The notes below the pieces were generated by a model, which saw nothing but the letters and a program-made list of their open reading frames with translations, did not search any database and was not told where the DNA came from. Below, in pieces: positions 35,610 to 44,906 of a stretch of 64,000 nucleotides of DNA. The translations under genes were made by a program, and so were the position numbers. How positions within the stretch are numbered: position 1 is the first letter of the stretch; each line of letters opens with the position of its first letter. Source of the DNA: Butyrivibrio sp. INlla21 (lineage in GTDB: Bacteria > Bacillota > Clostridia > Lachnospirales > Lachnospiraceae). Location of the stretch: NCBI RefSeq assembly GCF_900116875.1, contig NZ_FPCC01000009.1:80981-144980 (forward strand), written 5' to 3'.

Positions 35610-36989
35610 TTACAACATTGATTTGATCTGTCCCGCAAGATAAAGCGATCCCGCAGCAAATACAGTGTCTCCGGACTTTCTTACCGTGATGATGTCCGTG
35701 ATCGCGTCCCTGACATTGCTGTAATACTTTATGGGAAGACCTATTATTCCGTGTTCTTCCTTACATTCCTCAAAAGCGCTCTTAAGGTCCGATACGGATA
35801 CCGACCTGTTCGTCTCAAGAACAGCTACAAAGATCGAATCAAATTCACCGCATACAAGCAGTTTGTCTATGATTTCCTTATACTGCTTATCTCCGACTAT
35901 GCCGAACATAAGGAGTTTGCGCCCAGACGAAGGAATATTCGCAGCGCTGTCGATAAAAGCTTCTATTCCGTCCACATTGTGGGCACCGTCGACATATATT
36001 CCGGGACGAATTTCCTCCATGCGGGCTTCCCACTTGGCACTGATAAGTCCCTCTCTGATATCAAGTTCAGAAATATCCGCTCCTTCGTTCTTAAGGATCT
36101 CTGCGGCAGTAACCGCAAGAGCTGCGTTCTCGGCTTGATATCTCGCTTCGGTGTTAAGCTTTAAATCAATATATTTATCATATAAGGAAATATACGAAAA
36201 AGCAATGTATTTGTTCCCTTCATCCTCCTGAACAGAGGATACATTCTGAATATTTTTTCTTTCAACGACGATAGCTCTCGAATCAAGTTCCAAAGCCTTT
36301 TGTTTAATAACTTCGGTACTCTCTTTTTGCTTGTCAAAAAATACTACGGGAACCCAAGGCTTTATTATACCCGCCTTTTCTCCTGCGATCTCTGCGATCG
36401 ATTCTCCGAGATACTGCATGTGATCGTAGCCGATCTCTGTTATCACTGTCAAAAGAGGGTTCGATACCGAATTGGTAGCATCGAGCCTTCCTCCGAGACC
36501 TGTCTCAAGGATAAGGTAATCAACTGGATACACATCGTAAAGTATCATCGATACAAAGAATAAAAATTCAAAATATGTGGGAAAATAATCCTTATGATCA
36601 TACTCAACCACGCGTTTCAAGGTCTCGACAAAAACCTCGGTAAACACTCCGTCGGATATCATCTTGCCGTCAATGCAAAATCTCTCGTTGACCTTTACAA
36701 GATGCGGCGATGTAAACATGCCGACAGAATATCCGGCCTTCATAAGTATAGACGAAAGATAGCTGCAGACCGAGCCCTTGCCATTGGTTCCCGCAACATG
36801 AATTATCTTCATGTTTTGATCGGGATTTCCCAGAAATTCAAGGAAATCAACAGTATCCTTCATTGTATGTTTATCCGTAAAGCTAGGTATCGAGTTAAGA
36901 TATGTCTCGCACTCGGCCACGGAAATCTTTTCACCTTTATCGGAGCGGCTGATAAAGCTTGCCGCTCCTTTCATTAGTTCTTTGTTCAT
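35610..36989 (-). CDS. folC: Folylpolyglutamate synthase/dihydrofolate synthase
   Basis: Adds glutamate to folates, and often to dihydropteroate. The 459-residue ATP-dependent ligase of the Mur family shows the P-loop VAGTNGKGSVCSYLSS near residue 65, ETGLGGRLDATN with the metal-binding region, the ITEIGYDHMQYLG block, and YVDGAHNVDGIEAF in the C-terminal domain. The ribosome binding site is weak. It lies 19 bp after valS, a common Firmicute neighbour. Confidence 0.96.
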   Translation of the reverse strand: MNKELMKGAASFISRSDKGEKISVAECETYLNSIPSFTDKHTMKDTVDFLEFLGNPDQNMKIIHVAGTNGKGSVCSYLSSILMKAGYSVGMFTSPHLVKVNERFCIDGKMISDGVFTEVFVETLKRVVEYDHKDYFPTYFEFLFFVSMILYDVYPVDYLILETGLGGRLDATNSVSNPLLTVITEIGYDHMQYLGESIAEIAGEKAGIIKPWVPVVFFDKQKESTEVIKQKALELDSRAIVVERKNIQNVSSVQEDEGNKYIAFSYISLYDKYIDLKLNTEARYQAENAALAVTAAEILKNEGADISELDIREGLISAKWEARMEEIRPGIYVDGAHNVDGIEAFIDSAANIPSSGRKLLMFGIVGDKQYKEIIDKLLVCGEFDSIFVAVLETNRSVSVSDLKSAFEECKEEHGIIGLPIKYYSNVRDAITDIITVRKSGDTVFAAGSLYLAGQIKSML

Positions 36990-37008
36990 AATTATTAATT
37001 CTAAATCT

Positions 37009-39681
37009 TTACTTCTGAAGCTGTTTAAGTCTCTCTGTTATCTGGTCGTAAGTCTGCTGATATTTCTGCTGCTTCTCTTTTTCCTCAGCAATCTTCTCAG
37101 CGGGAGCCTTGGAAAGGAACTTCTCGTTGCTGAGCATGTTCTGCGATCTCTTAAGCTCACCCTCAAGCTTCTTCTGCTCCTTGGTAAGTCTTTCAATCTC
37201 TGCTGAGATATCAACAAGATCAGAGAAAGGAATGTAAACGGTTGCCTCTGCAAGAACTACGGAAACAGCGTCGTCTGCGATGCCGTCCTTGTTCTTCTGA
37301 CAAACGGACTCTGAAGCATAAGCAAGTGACTCGAAGAACAGCTTACCTGTTGTGAAGATATCAAGTACTTCGTCGTTGTCGCTTACAACAAATACTTTGG
37401 CCTTTCTTGAAGGAGCAACGTTCATCTGTGTACGAACGTTACGGATTCCTCTTACGGCCTCCTTGATAGTCTCTATAGCCTTCTCATCGGCTGCAAAGTT
37501 CCACTCATCCTTGTATACAGGCCAATCGGAAACCATGATGGAATCCTCTTCATCCTGAAGTGTGCAGAAGATCTCCTCAGTGATGAAAGGCATGTAAGGG
37601 TGAAGGAGCTTAAGTGCGTTGATAAGTACTGTCTGGAGTGTCCAGAGTGCTGCCTTGTGTGAAGCGGCGTCATCTGAATTGTAGAGACGAGGCTTAACCA
37701 TCTCAATGTACCAGTCGCAGAACTCATCCCAGATGAAATCGTAAACCTTCTGAACAGCGATACCAAGCTCAAAGTGGTCCATATTGTCTGTAACCTCTTT
37801 GATGGTGTTGTTGAGCTTGGAAAGAATCCATTTATCAACAGGCTCAAGACCTGCGGGAGCAGGCTGGTGAATAGCGCTCTTCTCGCCATCCTCCATATTC
37901 ATCATAATGAATCTTGAAGCGTTCCATACCTTGTTTGCAAAGTTACGGCTGTTCTCAACTCTTTCATTATAGAAACGCATGTCGTTACCGGGTGCGTTAC
38001 CTGTAATAAGTGTGAGTCTCAGAGCATCAGCTCCGTAGTTCTCAATGATATCGAGAGGATCTATACCGTTACCCAGAGACTTACTCATCTTTCTACCCTG
38101 AGAGTCTCTTACAAGACCGTGGAAAAGAACTGTCTTGAAGGGGTAAGTACCCATCTGCTCGTAGCTTGAGAATATCATTCTGATAACCCAGAAAAAGATA
38201 ATGTCATAACCGGTCACAAGCACGTCTGTAGGGAAGAAGTACTTAAGATCCTCAGTCTGTTTGGGCCATCCGAGAGTCTCAAAAGGCCAAAGAGCTGATG
38301 AGAACCATGTATCAAGTGTGTCGGGATCCTGTGTAAAGTGGTTCTTACCGCACTTAGGACAAACAGTAGGAGCCTCTTTTGATACAACAACTTCTCCGCA
38401 GTCGTCACAGTAGTAAGCGGGGATTCTGTGGCCCCACCAGAGCTGTCTTGAAATACACCAGTCGCGGATATTGTCTGTCCAGTTGAAATATGTCTTCTCC
38501 ATTCTCGGAGGAATAAGCTTGATCTCGCCCTCTTTAACTGCCTTAACAGCGGGCTTAATGAGCTCGTCCATCTTAACGAACCACTGTGCCTTTACCATAG
38601 GCTCTACGGTTGTGTGGCAACGGTCGTGTGTTCCTACGTTGTGAGAGTAGTCTTCTATCTTTACAAGAAGTCCCATCTCATCGAGCTCTTTTACAATGGC
38701 TTCTCTTGCGGCATATCTGTCCATGCCCTCAAACTTACCGCCGTTGGCATTGATGGTAGCATCGTCATTGAGGATATTGATAATCTCAAGATTGTGACGT
38801 CTTCCTACCTCAAAGTCGTTAGGGTCATGAGCGGGTGTGATCTTAACAACACCGGTACCGAATTCCATGTCTACATAAGAATCTTCTACTATAGGAAGCT
38901 CTCTGTTTACGATAGGAAGAAGTACCTTCTTGCCCTTGAAGCTCTTGTATCTGTCATCATCGGGGTTAACGGCAACAGCTGTATCACCGAGCATAGTCTC
39001 GGGACGTGTTGTAGCAAACTCGATGAACTCAGTCTTGGAAACTGTTCCGTCTACATCGATAACGGGATATTTGATGTGCCAAAGATGACCTGCCTGCTCC
39101 TCGTACTCAACCTCAGCGTCGGAGATAGAAGTCTTACAGATAGGACACCAGTTTACGATACGGCTTCCTTTATATATGTAGCCCTTGTTGTACATCTTAA
39201 CGAAAACGTCGGTAACGGCATCGTTACAGCCCTCATCCATTGTGAAACGTTCTCTGTCCCAGTCACATGAAGAACCGAGCTTTTTAAGCTGGGAAATAAT
39301 GGTTCCGCCATATTCTTTTTTCCACTGCCAAGCTCTCTCAAGGAACTTCTCTCTGCCAAGATCTCTCTTATCGATTCCCTCAGCCTTGAGAGTGTCAATG
39401 ATCCTAACCTCGGTCGCAATGCTGGCATGGTCTGTGCCCGGCTGCCAAAGCGCATTGTAGCCCTGCATTCTCTTGTAACGAATGAGGATATCCTGCATTG
39501 TGTTATCAAGAGCATGTCCCATGTGGAGCTTACCTGTAATATTCGGGGGTGGAATCACAATTGTAAAAGGTTTTTTGGTCTTGTCCACCTCAGCATGGAA
39601 ATATTTCTTTTCCTCCCACTTGGAGTAAAGGCGACCCTCGATACCCTTGGGATCATAGGTCTTGGCGAGTTCTTTCTTCAT
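37009..39681 (-). CDS. valS: Valyl-tRNA synthetase
   Basis: Charges tRNA-Val. The 890-residue class I synthetase carries the HIGH-type motif PPPNITGKLHMGHAL near residue 50, the editing domain (ATTRPETMLGDTAV), the zinc knuckle CPKCGKNHFTQDPDTLDTW, the KMSKSLGNGIDP loop near residue 530, the anticodon-binding domain, and the C-terminal coiled-coil arm (about 820-890). Ribosome binding site GAAGGAG. It is preceded by a T-box leader with a valine specifier, and heads the long gene run down to 23.85 kb. Confidence 0.98.
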   Translation of the reverse strand: MKKELAKTYDPKGIEGRLYSKWEEKKYFHAEVDKTKKPFTIVIPPPNITGKLHMGHALDNTMQDILIRYKRMQGYNALWQPGTDHASIATEVRIIDTLKAEGIDKRDLGREKFLERAWQWKKEYGGTIISQLKKLGSSCDWDRERFTMDEGCNDAVTDVFVKMYNKGYIYKGSRIVNWCPICKTSISDAEVEYEEQAGHLWHIKYPVIDVDGTVSKTEFIEFATTRPETMLGDTAVAVNPDDDRYKSFKGKKVLLPIVNRELPIVEDSYVDMEFGTGVVKITPAHDPNDFEVGRRHNLEIINILNDDATINANGGKFEGMDRYAAREAIVKELDEMGLLVKIEDYSHNVGTHDRCHTTVEPMVKAQWFVKMDELIKPAVKAVKEGEIKLIPPRMEKTYFNWTDNIRDWCISRQLWWGHRIPAYYCDDCGEVVVSKEAPTVCPKCGKNHFTQDPDTLDTWFSSALWPFETLGWPKQTEDLKYFFPTDVLVTGYDIIFFWVIRMIFSSYEQMGTYPFKTVLFHGLVRDSQGRKMSKSLGNGIDPLDIIENYGADALRLTLITGNAPGNDMRFYNERVENSRNFANKVWNASRFIMMNMEDGEKSAIHQPAPAGLEPVDKWILSKLNNTIKEVTDNMDHFELGIAVQKVYDFIWDEFCDWYIEMVKPRLYNSDDAASHKAALWTLQTVLINALKLLHPYMPFITEEIFCTLQDEEDSIMVSDWPVYKDEWNFAADEKAIETIKEAVRGIRNVRTQMNVAPSRKAKVFVVSDNDEVLDIFTTGKLFFESLAYASESVCQKNKDGIADDAVSVVLAEATVYIPFSDLVDISAEIERLTKEQKKLEGELKRSQNMLSNEKFLSKAPAEKIAEEKEKQQKYQQTYDQITERLKQLQK

Positions 39682-39714
39682 AACAATTCTCCTTCTTCAA
39701 AACTATTGGGATAT

Positions 39715-39789
39715 GTACTAAACTCGAAAAAACCTCGTTAAGTACATCCCCATGGCTCGCACTAAGCTCGATAATACCTCGCTAAGTGC
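39715..39789 (-). repeat. Two tandem related hairpins between T-box terminator and valS
   Basis: Two 31-base palindromic units, 39715-39745 and 39759-39789, are identical at 25 of 31 positions. Four of the six differences are two compensatory pairs (positions 2/30 T-A to C-G, and 8/24 A-T to G-C), so pairing is kept. In the mRNA they lie between the T-box terminator and the valS ribosome binding site. Confidence 0.75.
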
Positions 39790-39796
39790 TCTGCAC

Positions 39797-40095
39797 AAAA
39801 AAATCCTCAACAACCTAATAGGCTGTTAAGGACGTTAATAACGTGGTACCACCTTAATTCACAGAGCATAAGCTCTGCCTCAATAAGCATCATTCAATGC
39901 CTAGTCTTATAACGCAGACAACGCGGGGACACTTAATGGAATCTATCTCATTCCTTTCTGGGTGTCCGGTTCAAAAGCTACCTTCCATACCTCACAGGCC
40001 TGCATCCTCTCAGCGCGGCAAGCCGCAGATGCATTCTCTTTAGACCGTGAAAAATATGTACTCCTCTTTCTCACAACCTTTATAACTATAATCTT
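39797..40095 (-). promoter_or_regulatory. T-box riboswitch (tRNA-Val) controlling valS
   Basis: The minus-strand leader has the conserved T-box AAGGTGGTACCACG (39855-39842), whose UGG-type bulge senses the uncharged tRNA 3' end. The terminator follows: a 12-bp stem with a 3-base loop (39831-39805) and a run of seven T (39803-39797). In Stem I, a helix CATA...TCACGG pairs with CTGTGAGGTATG and closes a loop with AGTA on one side and GAAGGTAGC on the other, which puts the specifier codon GTA (valine) at 39981-39979. That fits the downstream gene. Uncharged tRNA-Val would stabilise the antiterminator and allow valS expression. Confidence 0.93.
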
Positions 40096-40099
40096 ACAT

Positions 40100-40129
40100 A
40101 GCTTATCAAATCATGTGTGAGGTTGTCAA
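40100..40129 (-). promoter_or_regulatory. Promoter of the valS T-box leader
   Basis: Consensus TTGACA at 40129-40124 on the minus strand, with a TA-rich -10 (ATAAGC/TAAGCT) 17-18 bp downstream. The -35 is perfect, the -10 is poor. Confidence 0.55.
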
Positions 40130-40138
40130 ATTTGACGC

Positions 40139-41560
40139 TTATTTTTCAAAATCAAGTGTCTCCAATTTGTCTTTATCGGTAGCAAGCTCTTTTCCTTCCT
40201 TATTATTCTGTTCAAAAGGAATGTGAAGATAATCTATCTCAGTGATATCGTATGCCTCGCGCCAACCGATATCGCCTTCCGAATTTCTTTCTAACTGATT
40301 CGTGATCAAAAATGCGTCATCGCCAAAAGCTACCGCCTCATCAAGGAAATGCGCCTGTGCGCTCTGCGCAGACTCCGAAGCAAATGATTTCATGAGTACG
40401 CTTGGATGATCGGGTCTGGTGTAATACACAAGATCGCCGTTATCGTTGTCGGATAATGAGATCTCTCCGCTAAGATGATTGGCCATAGCCAGTCTGTCTT
40501 TTTCGTCAAAATAAATCTTGGGAGCATCATAGCTTGCAGCCTCAGTCGATCTTCCGGTCTTAACAAAAGAAACACTGTCCTTTTCTTTCATGTTTACCTT
40601 ATAAATCTCATAGCCTGCGTAGAAATTTCCGCTTCCTTCATAGTAAGCAAGAAGGAAATACGCTTCGTCATTACTGTAGATAAGATGCTCAAATTCGGGA
40701 ACGGGCTCATACAAAAAGTCGCTTGCAGCTATCTGAAGCTTGCCGTAATCCGTACAGCTTCCCGTTTCATCATAAGAAGATACATAATACTTCTTGTCTT
40801 CGTATCCGCTCTTCATAACAAAAAGATTGTTTCCGGCGTATCCGAAAACGGTTGTAAAGTATCCTTCTCCGTCTTCTATAGTCGCAATCTCTTCATCATC
40901 ATAATATATATGAATGATGCTTGATTGATATCCGTCGTCTTCTTCAACATACTCTTTTGTGACAAGGCCTCGTCCGTCCTCCGAAACCGCCTTGGGAGAA
41001 CCTACGAGATAAGGCCTTTTATCAGGGCCTCCGATAGTACAGAGTACCGATTCTGATTTACCGGGCTCAGCAAACACGAATCCGTCCGTCACAGCATACA
41101 TCTTTCCGTTTCCGTATGTTGTTCCCACGCATTCGCTCTCGCCGGTCTTAAGGTTATAGCTCATGATCTTGGCCTGAACAGCCTCTGTTTTCTCGTATAT
41201 ATTACCGCCAAGAGTAGGGCTTTCTATACCGGCTTCATTAAATACACGGTAATAAACTTTATCTCCGATCCTTACAAAAAAACTTCCGTTGTTCTCAACT
41301 TCGCCCGTCTCAAAAGCCTTGGCAAAGATTCCTGTGGTTTCTTCGCCGCTTCCTACCTTAACGTCTGATGAATCTGTAGTGTCACTTTCATCGTATGTGT
41401 CAATTTCATCAGTTTCCGCTATCTTGTCCTCTTCACTTACAATATATACTTCTTCATTTTCTTGGGTGATGTCCGGTTCTTTCCTGTCACCGCAGCCTGT
41501 TGCAAAAACTCCGCACAAGACCACCATCCCCGTGATCATAGCGAAATACTTACATTTCAT
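40139..41560 (-). CDS. Lipoprotein of unknown function
   Basis: A 473-residue lipoprotein: signal peptide with lipobox ATGC (about residues 20-23), an acidic Asp/Glu/Ser/Thr-rich linker to about residue 75, then a large beta-rich domain with repeated aromatic/Asp patterns (GYAGNNLFVMKSGYE, DNDNGDLVYYTRPD) that could be a propeller of the DUF5050/WD kind. No family is recognised with confidence. Ribosome binding site GAGAGG. It ends just before the valS leader promoter, and 80 bp separate it from the 98-residue gene upstream. Confidence 0.72.
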   Translation of the reverse strand: MKCKYFAMITGMVVLCGVFATGCGDRKEPDITQENEEVYIVSEEDKIAETDEIDTYDESDTTDSSDVKVGSGEETTGIFAKAFETGEVENNGSFFVRIGDKVYYRVFNEAGIESPTLGGNIYEKTEAVQAKIMSYNLKTGESECVGTTYGNGKMYAVTDGFVFAEPGKSESVLCTIGGPDKRPYLVGSPKAVSEDGRGLVTKEYVEEDDGYQSSIIHIYYDDEEIATIEDGEGYFTTVFGYAGNNLFVMKSGYEDKKYYVSSYDETGSCTDYGKLQIAASDFLYEPVPEFEHLIYSNDEAYFLLAYYEGSGNFYAGYEIYKVNMKEKDSVSFVKTGRSTEAASYDAPKIYFDEKDRLAMANHLSGEISLSDNDNGDLVYYTRPDHPSVLMKSFASESAQSAQAHFLDEAVAFGDDAFLITNQLERNSEGDIGWREAYDITEIDYLHIPFEQNNKEGKELATDKDKLETLDFEK

Positions 41561-41640
41561 TTATCTTACCTCTCTCCTCACATGATGTTAAGGATATTAA
41601 GTGTCGCCCTACAGATTTGGTAAGTAGTTTTCCCCGGATG

Positions 41641-41937
41641 TTATACTGCCCATGTCTTGCAGTTCTGACTGTAGTATAGATCAACGTCGGCAGCTGCATC
41701 ATATAGGTTTATAAGTGATGCCAATTTACTACTTTCTGACAATCCGCTTGTAGCTCCGATAACTCCTCCTTCAGAGGCAGGTATCGAATCGCTGTCAATA
41801 AGTCTGATTACCGTCTCCATACCGTTTTTGTACTTCTCAAGGTAATCGGCTTCGGCCGTATCAACGAGCCCCTTGGCAGCGCCTACTTCGGCGACCAATC
41901 GGTCCATTTTCTTCCTTAATATCTCTTTGTTATTCAT
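41641..41937 (-). CDS. Unknown protein, 98 residues
   Basis: A soluble, helical, slightly acidic protein with no membrane segment or motif I recognise. It starts MNNKEILRKKMDRLVAEVGA and ends TWAV. Ribosome binding site GAAGGGGAAG. Its leader contains two TATAAAAGGAAA repeats and the AAACGCTTATA motif (42008-41991) also present before two other unknown proteins in the window. Confidence 0.65.
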   Translation of the reverse strand: MNNKEILRKKMDRLVAEVGAAKGLVDTAEADYLEKYKNGMETVIRLIDSDSIPASEGGVIGATSGLSESSKLASLINLYDAAADVDLYYSQNCKTWAV

Positions 41938-42312
41938 GACTTCCCCTTCTCTTTCCTTTTATAGTTTCCTTTTATAATGCAATAAAAAATCCTGTTATAA
42001 GCGTTTTTGATGTGCAACACTAGTTGCTCTTCACAATTCCCCTGACTAATGTTACCATTCGTATGATATGGCTCAGGTTCTTTTACCAAAGAATCTGAGC
42101 TATATCATAATTTATCCCCATCTATTCGCCTATAAAGATACTCTCTCCTTTGTGAAGCCTTTCTTAATAATTGTATTTTATACCAAGTTTTGAATTATTG
42201 CAATACTTTTAACAAAAAATTCAAAAGTTTTATTGAGGTTCTGCTCTCGCATTCGCTCGCCAGAACTAAGTAGTACACCACGACTCGAAAAAACCGAGTC
42301 TGGTGATTACTT
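41938..42312. other. Intergenic region with large hairpins
   Basis: No gene seen. Contents: the leader of the 98-residue gene (41938-42008); a 21-bp stem with a 4-base loop at 42063-42108, perfect as plus-strand RNA (two G-U pairs) but with two mismatches as minus-strand RNA; a short GTTCT/AGAAC stem at about 42237-42266; and a 10-bp bulged hairpin with outer arms at 42267-42313 whose loop CTCGAAAAAACC resembles the tandem hairpins in the valS leader. Confidence 0.5.
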
Positions 42313-42350
42313 AAAAAAACGGCCGGAACCCTATGAAGGTCCCGACCGTC
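42313..42350 (-). terminator. Terminator of the sugar ABC operon
   Basis: On minus, a 12-bp GC-rich stem (42349-42338 with 42330-42319, 7-base loop) followed by seven T. It lies 83 bp beyond the stop of the last permease gene. Confidence 0.92.
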
Positions 42351-42432
42351 GTGTGATGTTCGTAGTTAATATGAAACTATATTGTATAGGCTATGGTTAT
42401 TAATTTTTTGGTTAATTGGTTGGTTATATCAG

Positions 42433-43386
42433 TTACTTAACTATCATTCCTGTCTTTCTGTCTGCGAATACAGCAACCATTACAAGGAATACGATACCCA
42501 TTATAAGCTGTTGAGTCTTAGGCTCAATCTTCATCATTACAAGTCCTGCGGTAAGGATCTTGTATGTGAGGGCGCCGAGGATAATGTTATAGAACTTAAC
42601 CTTAGCACCACCGTTAACGGGCATTCCTCCCAGAACCAGAGCTATCATTATCTGAGTCTCAAGCTGGTTTCCTGCGGTGGAGGTTACGGAACCAACTTTG
42701 ATACTGTTGATAAATGCCGCAAGGCCTGTGATCATTCCGGCTGCCATGTATACAAGAATCTTGGTTCTCTCAACTCTTACGCCTGCAAATCTTGCAGCCG
42801 TCTCGCCGGCACCGATCGCCTTGAGTCTGTTTCCGAGTCCTGTGTATTGGAATGCGAAAAATGCCGCGATCAAGATCAGGATTGTAAAGGTCAGATTAAA
42901 TCCAAGTGTATTATATGAGGTGATATTGGAAACTCCGTATACGGGAGTCTTTGTCGTGGCGTAGGCTACAACACCACGGAAGAGGTACATGTTGCATATT
43001 GTAACAATGAAGGATGTAATCTTCCTCTTTACATTAAAGAATCCATTGATCAGTCCGATCATGCCACCTGTGATAACACCACATATGATGGCAAGTATTA
43101 TGTTGTAATTAGATAAAAAGCATACCACTACGGAACATACACCAAGCATGGAACCTTGGGAGAAGTCAAGGCCACCCATGGTCATAACCATAAATACGCC
43201 CACACACGCTATAAGAAGTACATAGGACTGCGACAGTAAAAGTTTAAGATTTCCTACTGTATAAAGCCGTCCTCCTGTCAGTATTGCAAATAGAACGACG
43301 ATAAATATAAAACCGGCAAAAGGCATTACATTCCTGACGATCGGCCGCTCCATGAAAGGAACACTTATTTTTTTCTCATTTTCCAT
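42433..43386 (-). CDS. Sugar ABC transporter permease (RbsC/YjfF-like)
   Basis: A 317-residue integral membrane protein with 8-10 hydrophobic helices, of the BPD_transp_2 (RbsC) family. Visible: MGGLDFSQGSMLGVCSVV and the cytoplasmic coupling region GLGNRLKAIGAGETAARFAGVRVERTKILVY. It is the second of two permeases in the operon, so the channel is a heterodimer. Starts 12 bp after the ATPase gene, with GGGAGG. Confidence 0.93.
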   Translation of the reverse strand: MENEKKISVPFMERPIVRNVMPFAGFIFIVVLFAILTGGRLYTVGNLKLLLSQSYVLLIACVGVFMVMTMGGLDFSQGSMLGVCSVVVCFLSNYNIILAIICGVITGGMIGLINGFFNVKRKITSFIVTICNMYLFRGVVAYATTKTPVYGVSNITSYNTLGFNLTFTILILIAAFFAFQYTGLGNRLKAIGAGETAARFAGVRVERTKILVYMAAGMITGLAAFINSIKVGSVTSTAGNQLETQIMIALVLGGMPVNGGAKVKFYNIILGALTYKILTAGLVMMKIEPKTQQLIMGIVFLVMVAVFADRKTGMIVK

Positions 43387-43398
43387 AATCGGCCTCCC

Positions 43399-44895
43399 TT
43401 ATACCATGTTCGCGATAAGATCTGTATCTTTCAGATCTTCCGAACGTTTGAATTCGCCGCTTTGACGGCCGTTCTTCATTATTATTATTCGATCTGCCAT
43501 ACCAAGAAGCTCTGAGATTTCCTCTGAGATCATGATTATTGACTTACCGTTCTTTCTCATTGTATCCATCATCTGGTAGATATCGGCCTTAACCTTGACG
43601 TCGATACCTCTTGTAGGTGAATCCAGAATGACGATATCGGAATCTTTTCCGATCCATCTTGCAAGCACGACTTTCTGTTTGTTACCGCCGGAAAGAGCTG
43701 ACATAAACTGGTGTACTCCCTCCATCTTGGTACTCATCTGCTTAGCAAACTTCTCGGCAAAAGCCTTCTGATCTTTTCCGAAAAGAATATGATTTCTCTT
43801 AAGATCTTCAATAGAAGGAAGGCAGATGTTATCCTGGATCGTGTCATTTATTACGAGCGACTCGTTGTCTCTGTCCTTTGATGCATATGCTATACTGTGG
43901 TCGATCGCAGTCTTGATGTCATTGATCTTGGTTCCATCCGAAAGGGTAACACTTCCCTCTCTGTAATAAGATGCTCCGAAAAGAGCTTTCCCCACTTCAT
44001 GCATACCACACTCGGAAAGACCTCCTATACCAATGATCTCTCCCTTATGAAGTTCTATATTGAAATCCTCGATTTCTCCCGGTACCGTAAGGTGCTCACC
44101 CTTTAAGACCACTTCATCCGATACCTTCTCACCGTAGTCCGTACGATAGTAGTTATTACTCATCTCACGTCCTACCATGAGTTTTTTAAGATCATCCGTA
44201 GTAACATCGCTGCTCTTTACGGTATCGATATAAACACCGTCTCTGAGAACGCTGATGCTATCGGACTGCTCTATTACTTCATCAAGGTCGTGCGAGATAA
44301 AGATAACGCATCTTCCGTCATCCTTGGTATCCTTCATAACCTTGAAAAGTTCTTTTCTTCCTTTTTCTCCAAGAGCCGTTGTGGTCTCATCGACAACAAG
44401 AATCTGGGGTTTAAAGTGAGTCGCCTTTACGATCTCAATAAGTTTTCTGTCCTCAAAATTGTACTTATCTATAAGATTAGCCGCTTTGATATAGCCAAAG
44501 CCGTAGGAATCAAGAAGCTCCTGTGCTTTTTTGTTCATAGCGTTGGTGTTCTTAACGCCGCACTTGGTAAACTCATCTTCTTTTCCCAAGAAGATATTCT
44601 CGGCTACGGAAAGTCCTGAAAGTGTTCCGATCTCCTGAACGATGATCGCAACGCCCTGGTAATTTCCGTCTACCTGATTCTTTGCGTTAACTTCTCTTCC
44701 GTTTAATGTAAATGTACCGGTATCCTTGTGATATATTCCCGTAAGGCAGGAAGTAAATGTGGATTTACCGGAGCCATTCTCGCCGATCAGTGCATGGATC
44801 TCTCCCTTGTAAAAGTCGAGAGTGACATGATCAATGGCATGTGTTACGCCAAAATTCTTATCGATTTTTTCGGCATGAAGTAATACTTCGCTCAT
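43399..44895 (-). CDS. Sugar ABC transporter ATP-binding protein (two-domain)
   Basis: A 498-residue ATPase of the MglA/RbsA/YtfR class with two ABC domains. N-terminal domain: Walker A GENGSGKSTFTS near residue 40, Walker B ILVVDETTTAL. C-terminal domain: signature SALSGGNKQKVVLARWIG and VILDSPTRGIDVK as its Walker B; its Walker A is degenerate, as is normal for this class. It energises import by the two neighbouring permeases. Ribosome binding site AAGGAGGAG; 11 bp after the upstream permease. Confidence 0.95.
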   Translation of the reverse strand: MSEVLLHAEKIDKNFGVTHAIDHVTLDFYKGEIHALIGENGSGKSTFTSCLTGIYHKDTGTFTLNGREVNAKNQVDGNYQGVAIIVQEIGTLSGLSVAENIFLGKEDEFTKCGVKNTNAMNKKAQELLDSYGFGYIKAANLIDKYNFEDRKLIEIVKATHFKPQILVVDETTTALGEKGRKELFKVMKDTKDDGRCVIFISHDLDEVIEQSDSISVLRDGVYIDTVKSSDVTTDDLKKLMVGREMSNNYYRTDYGEKVSDEVVLKGEHLTVPGEIEDFNIELHKGEIIGIGGLSECGMHEVGKALFGASYYREGSVTLSDGTKINDIKTAIDHSIAYASKDRDNESLVINDTIQDNICLPSIEDLKRNHILFGKDQKAFAEKFAKQMSTKMEGVHQFMSALSGGNKQKVVLARWIGKDSDIVILDSPTRGIDVKVKADIYQMMDTMRKNGKSIIMISEEISELLGMADRIIIMKNGRQSGEFKRSEDLKDTDLIANMV

Positions 44896-44906
44896 GTCTC
44901 TCCTCC

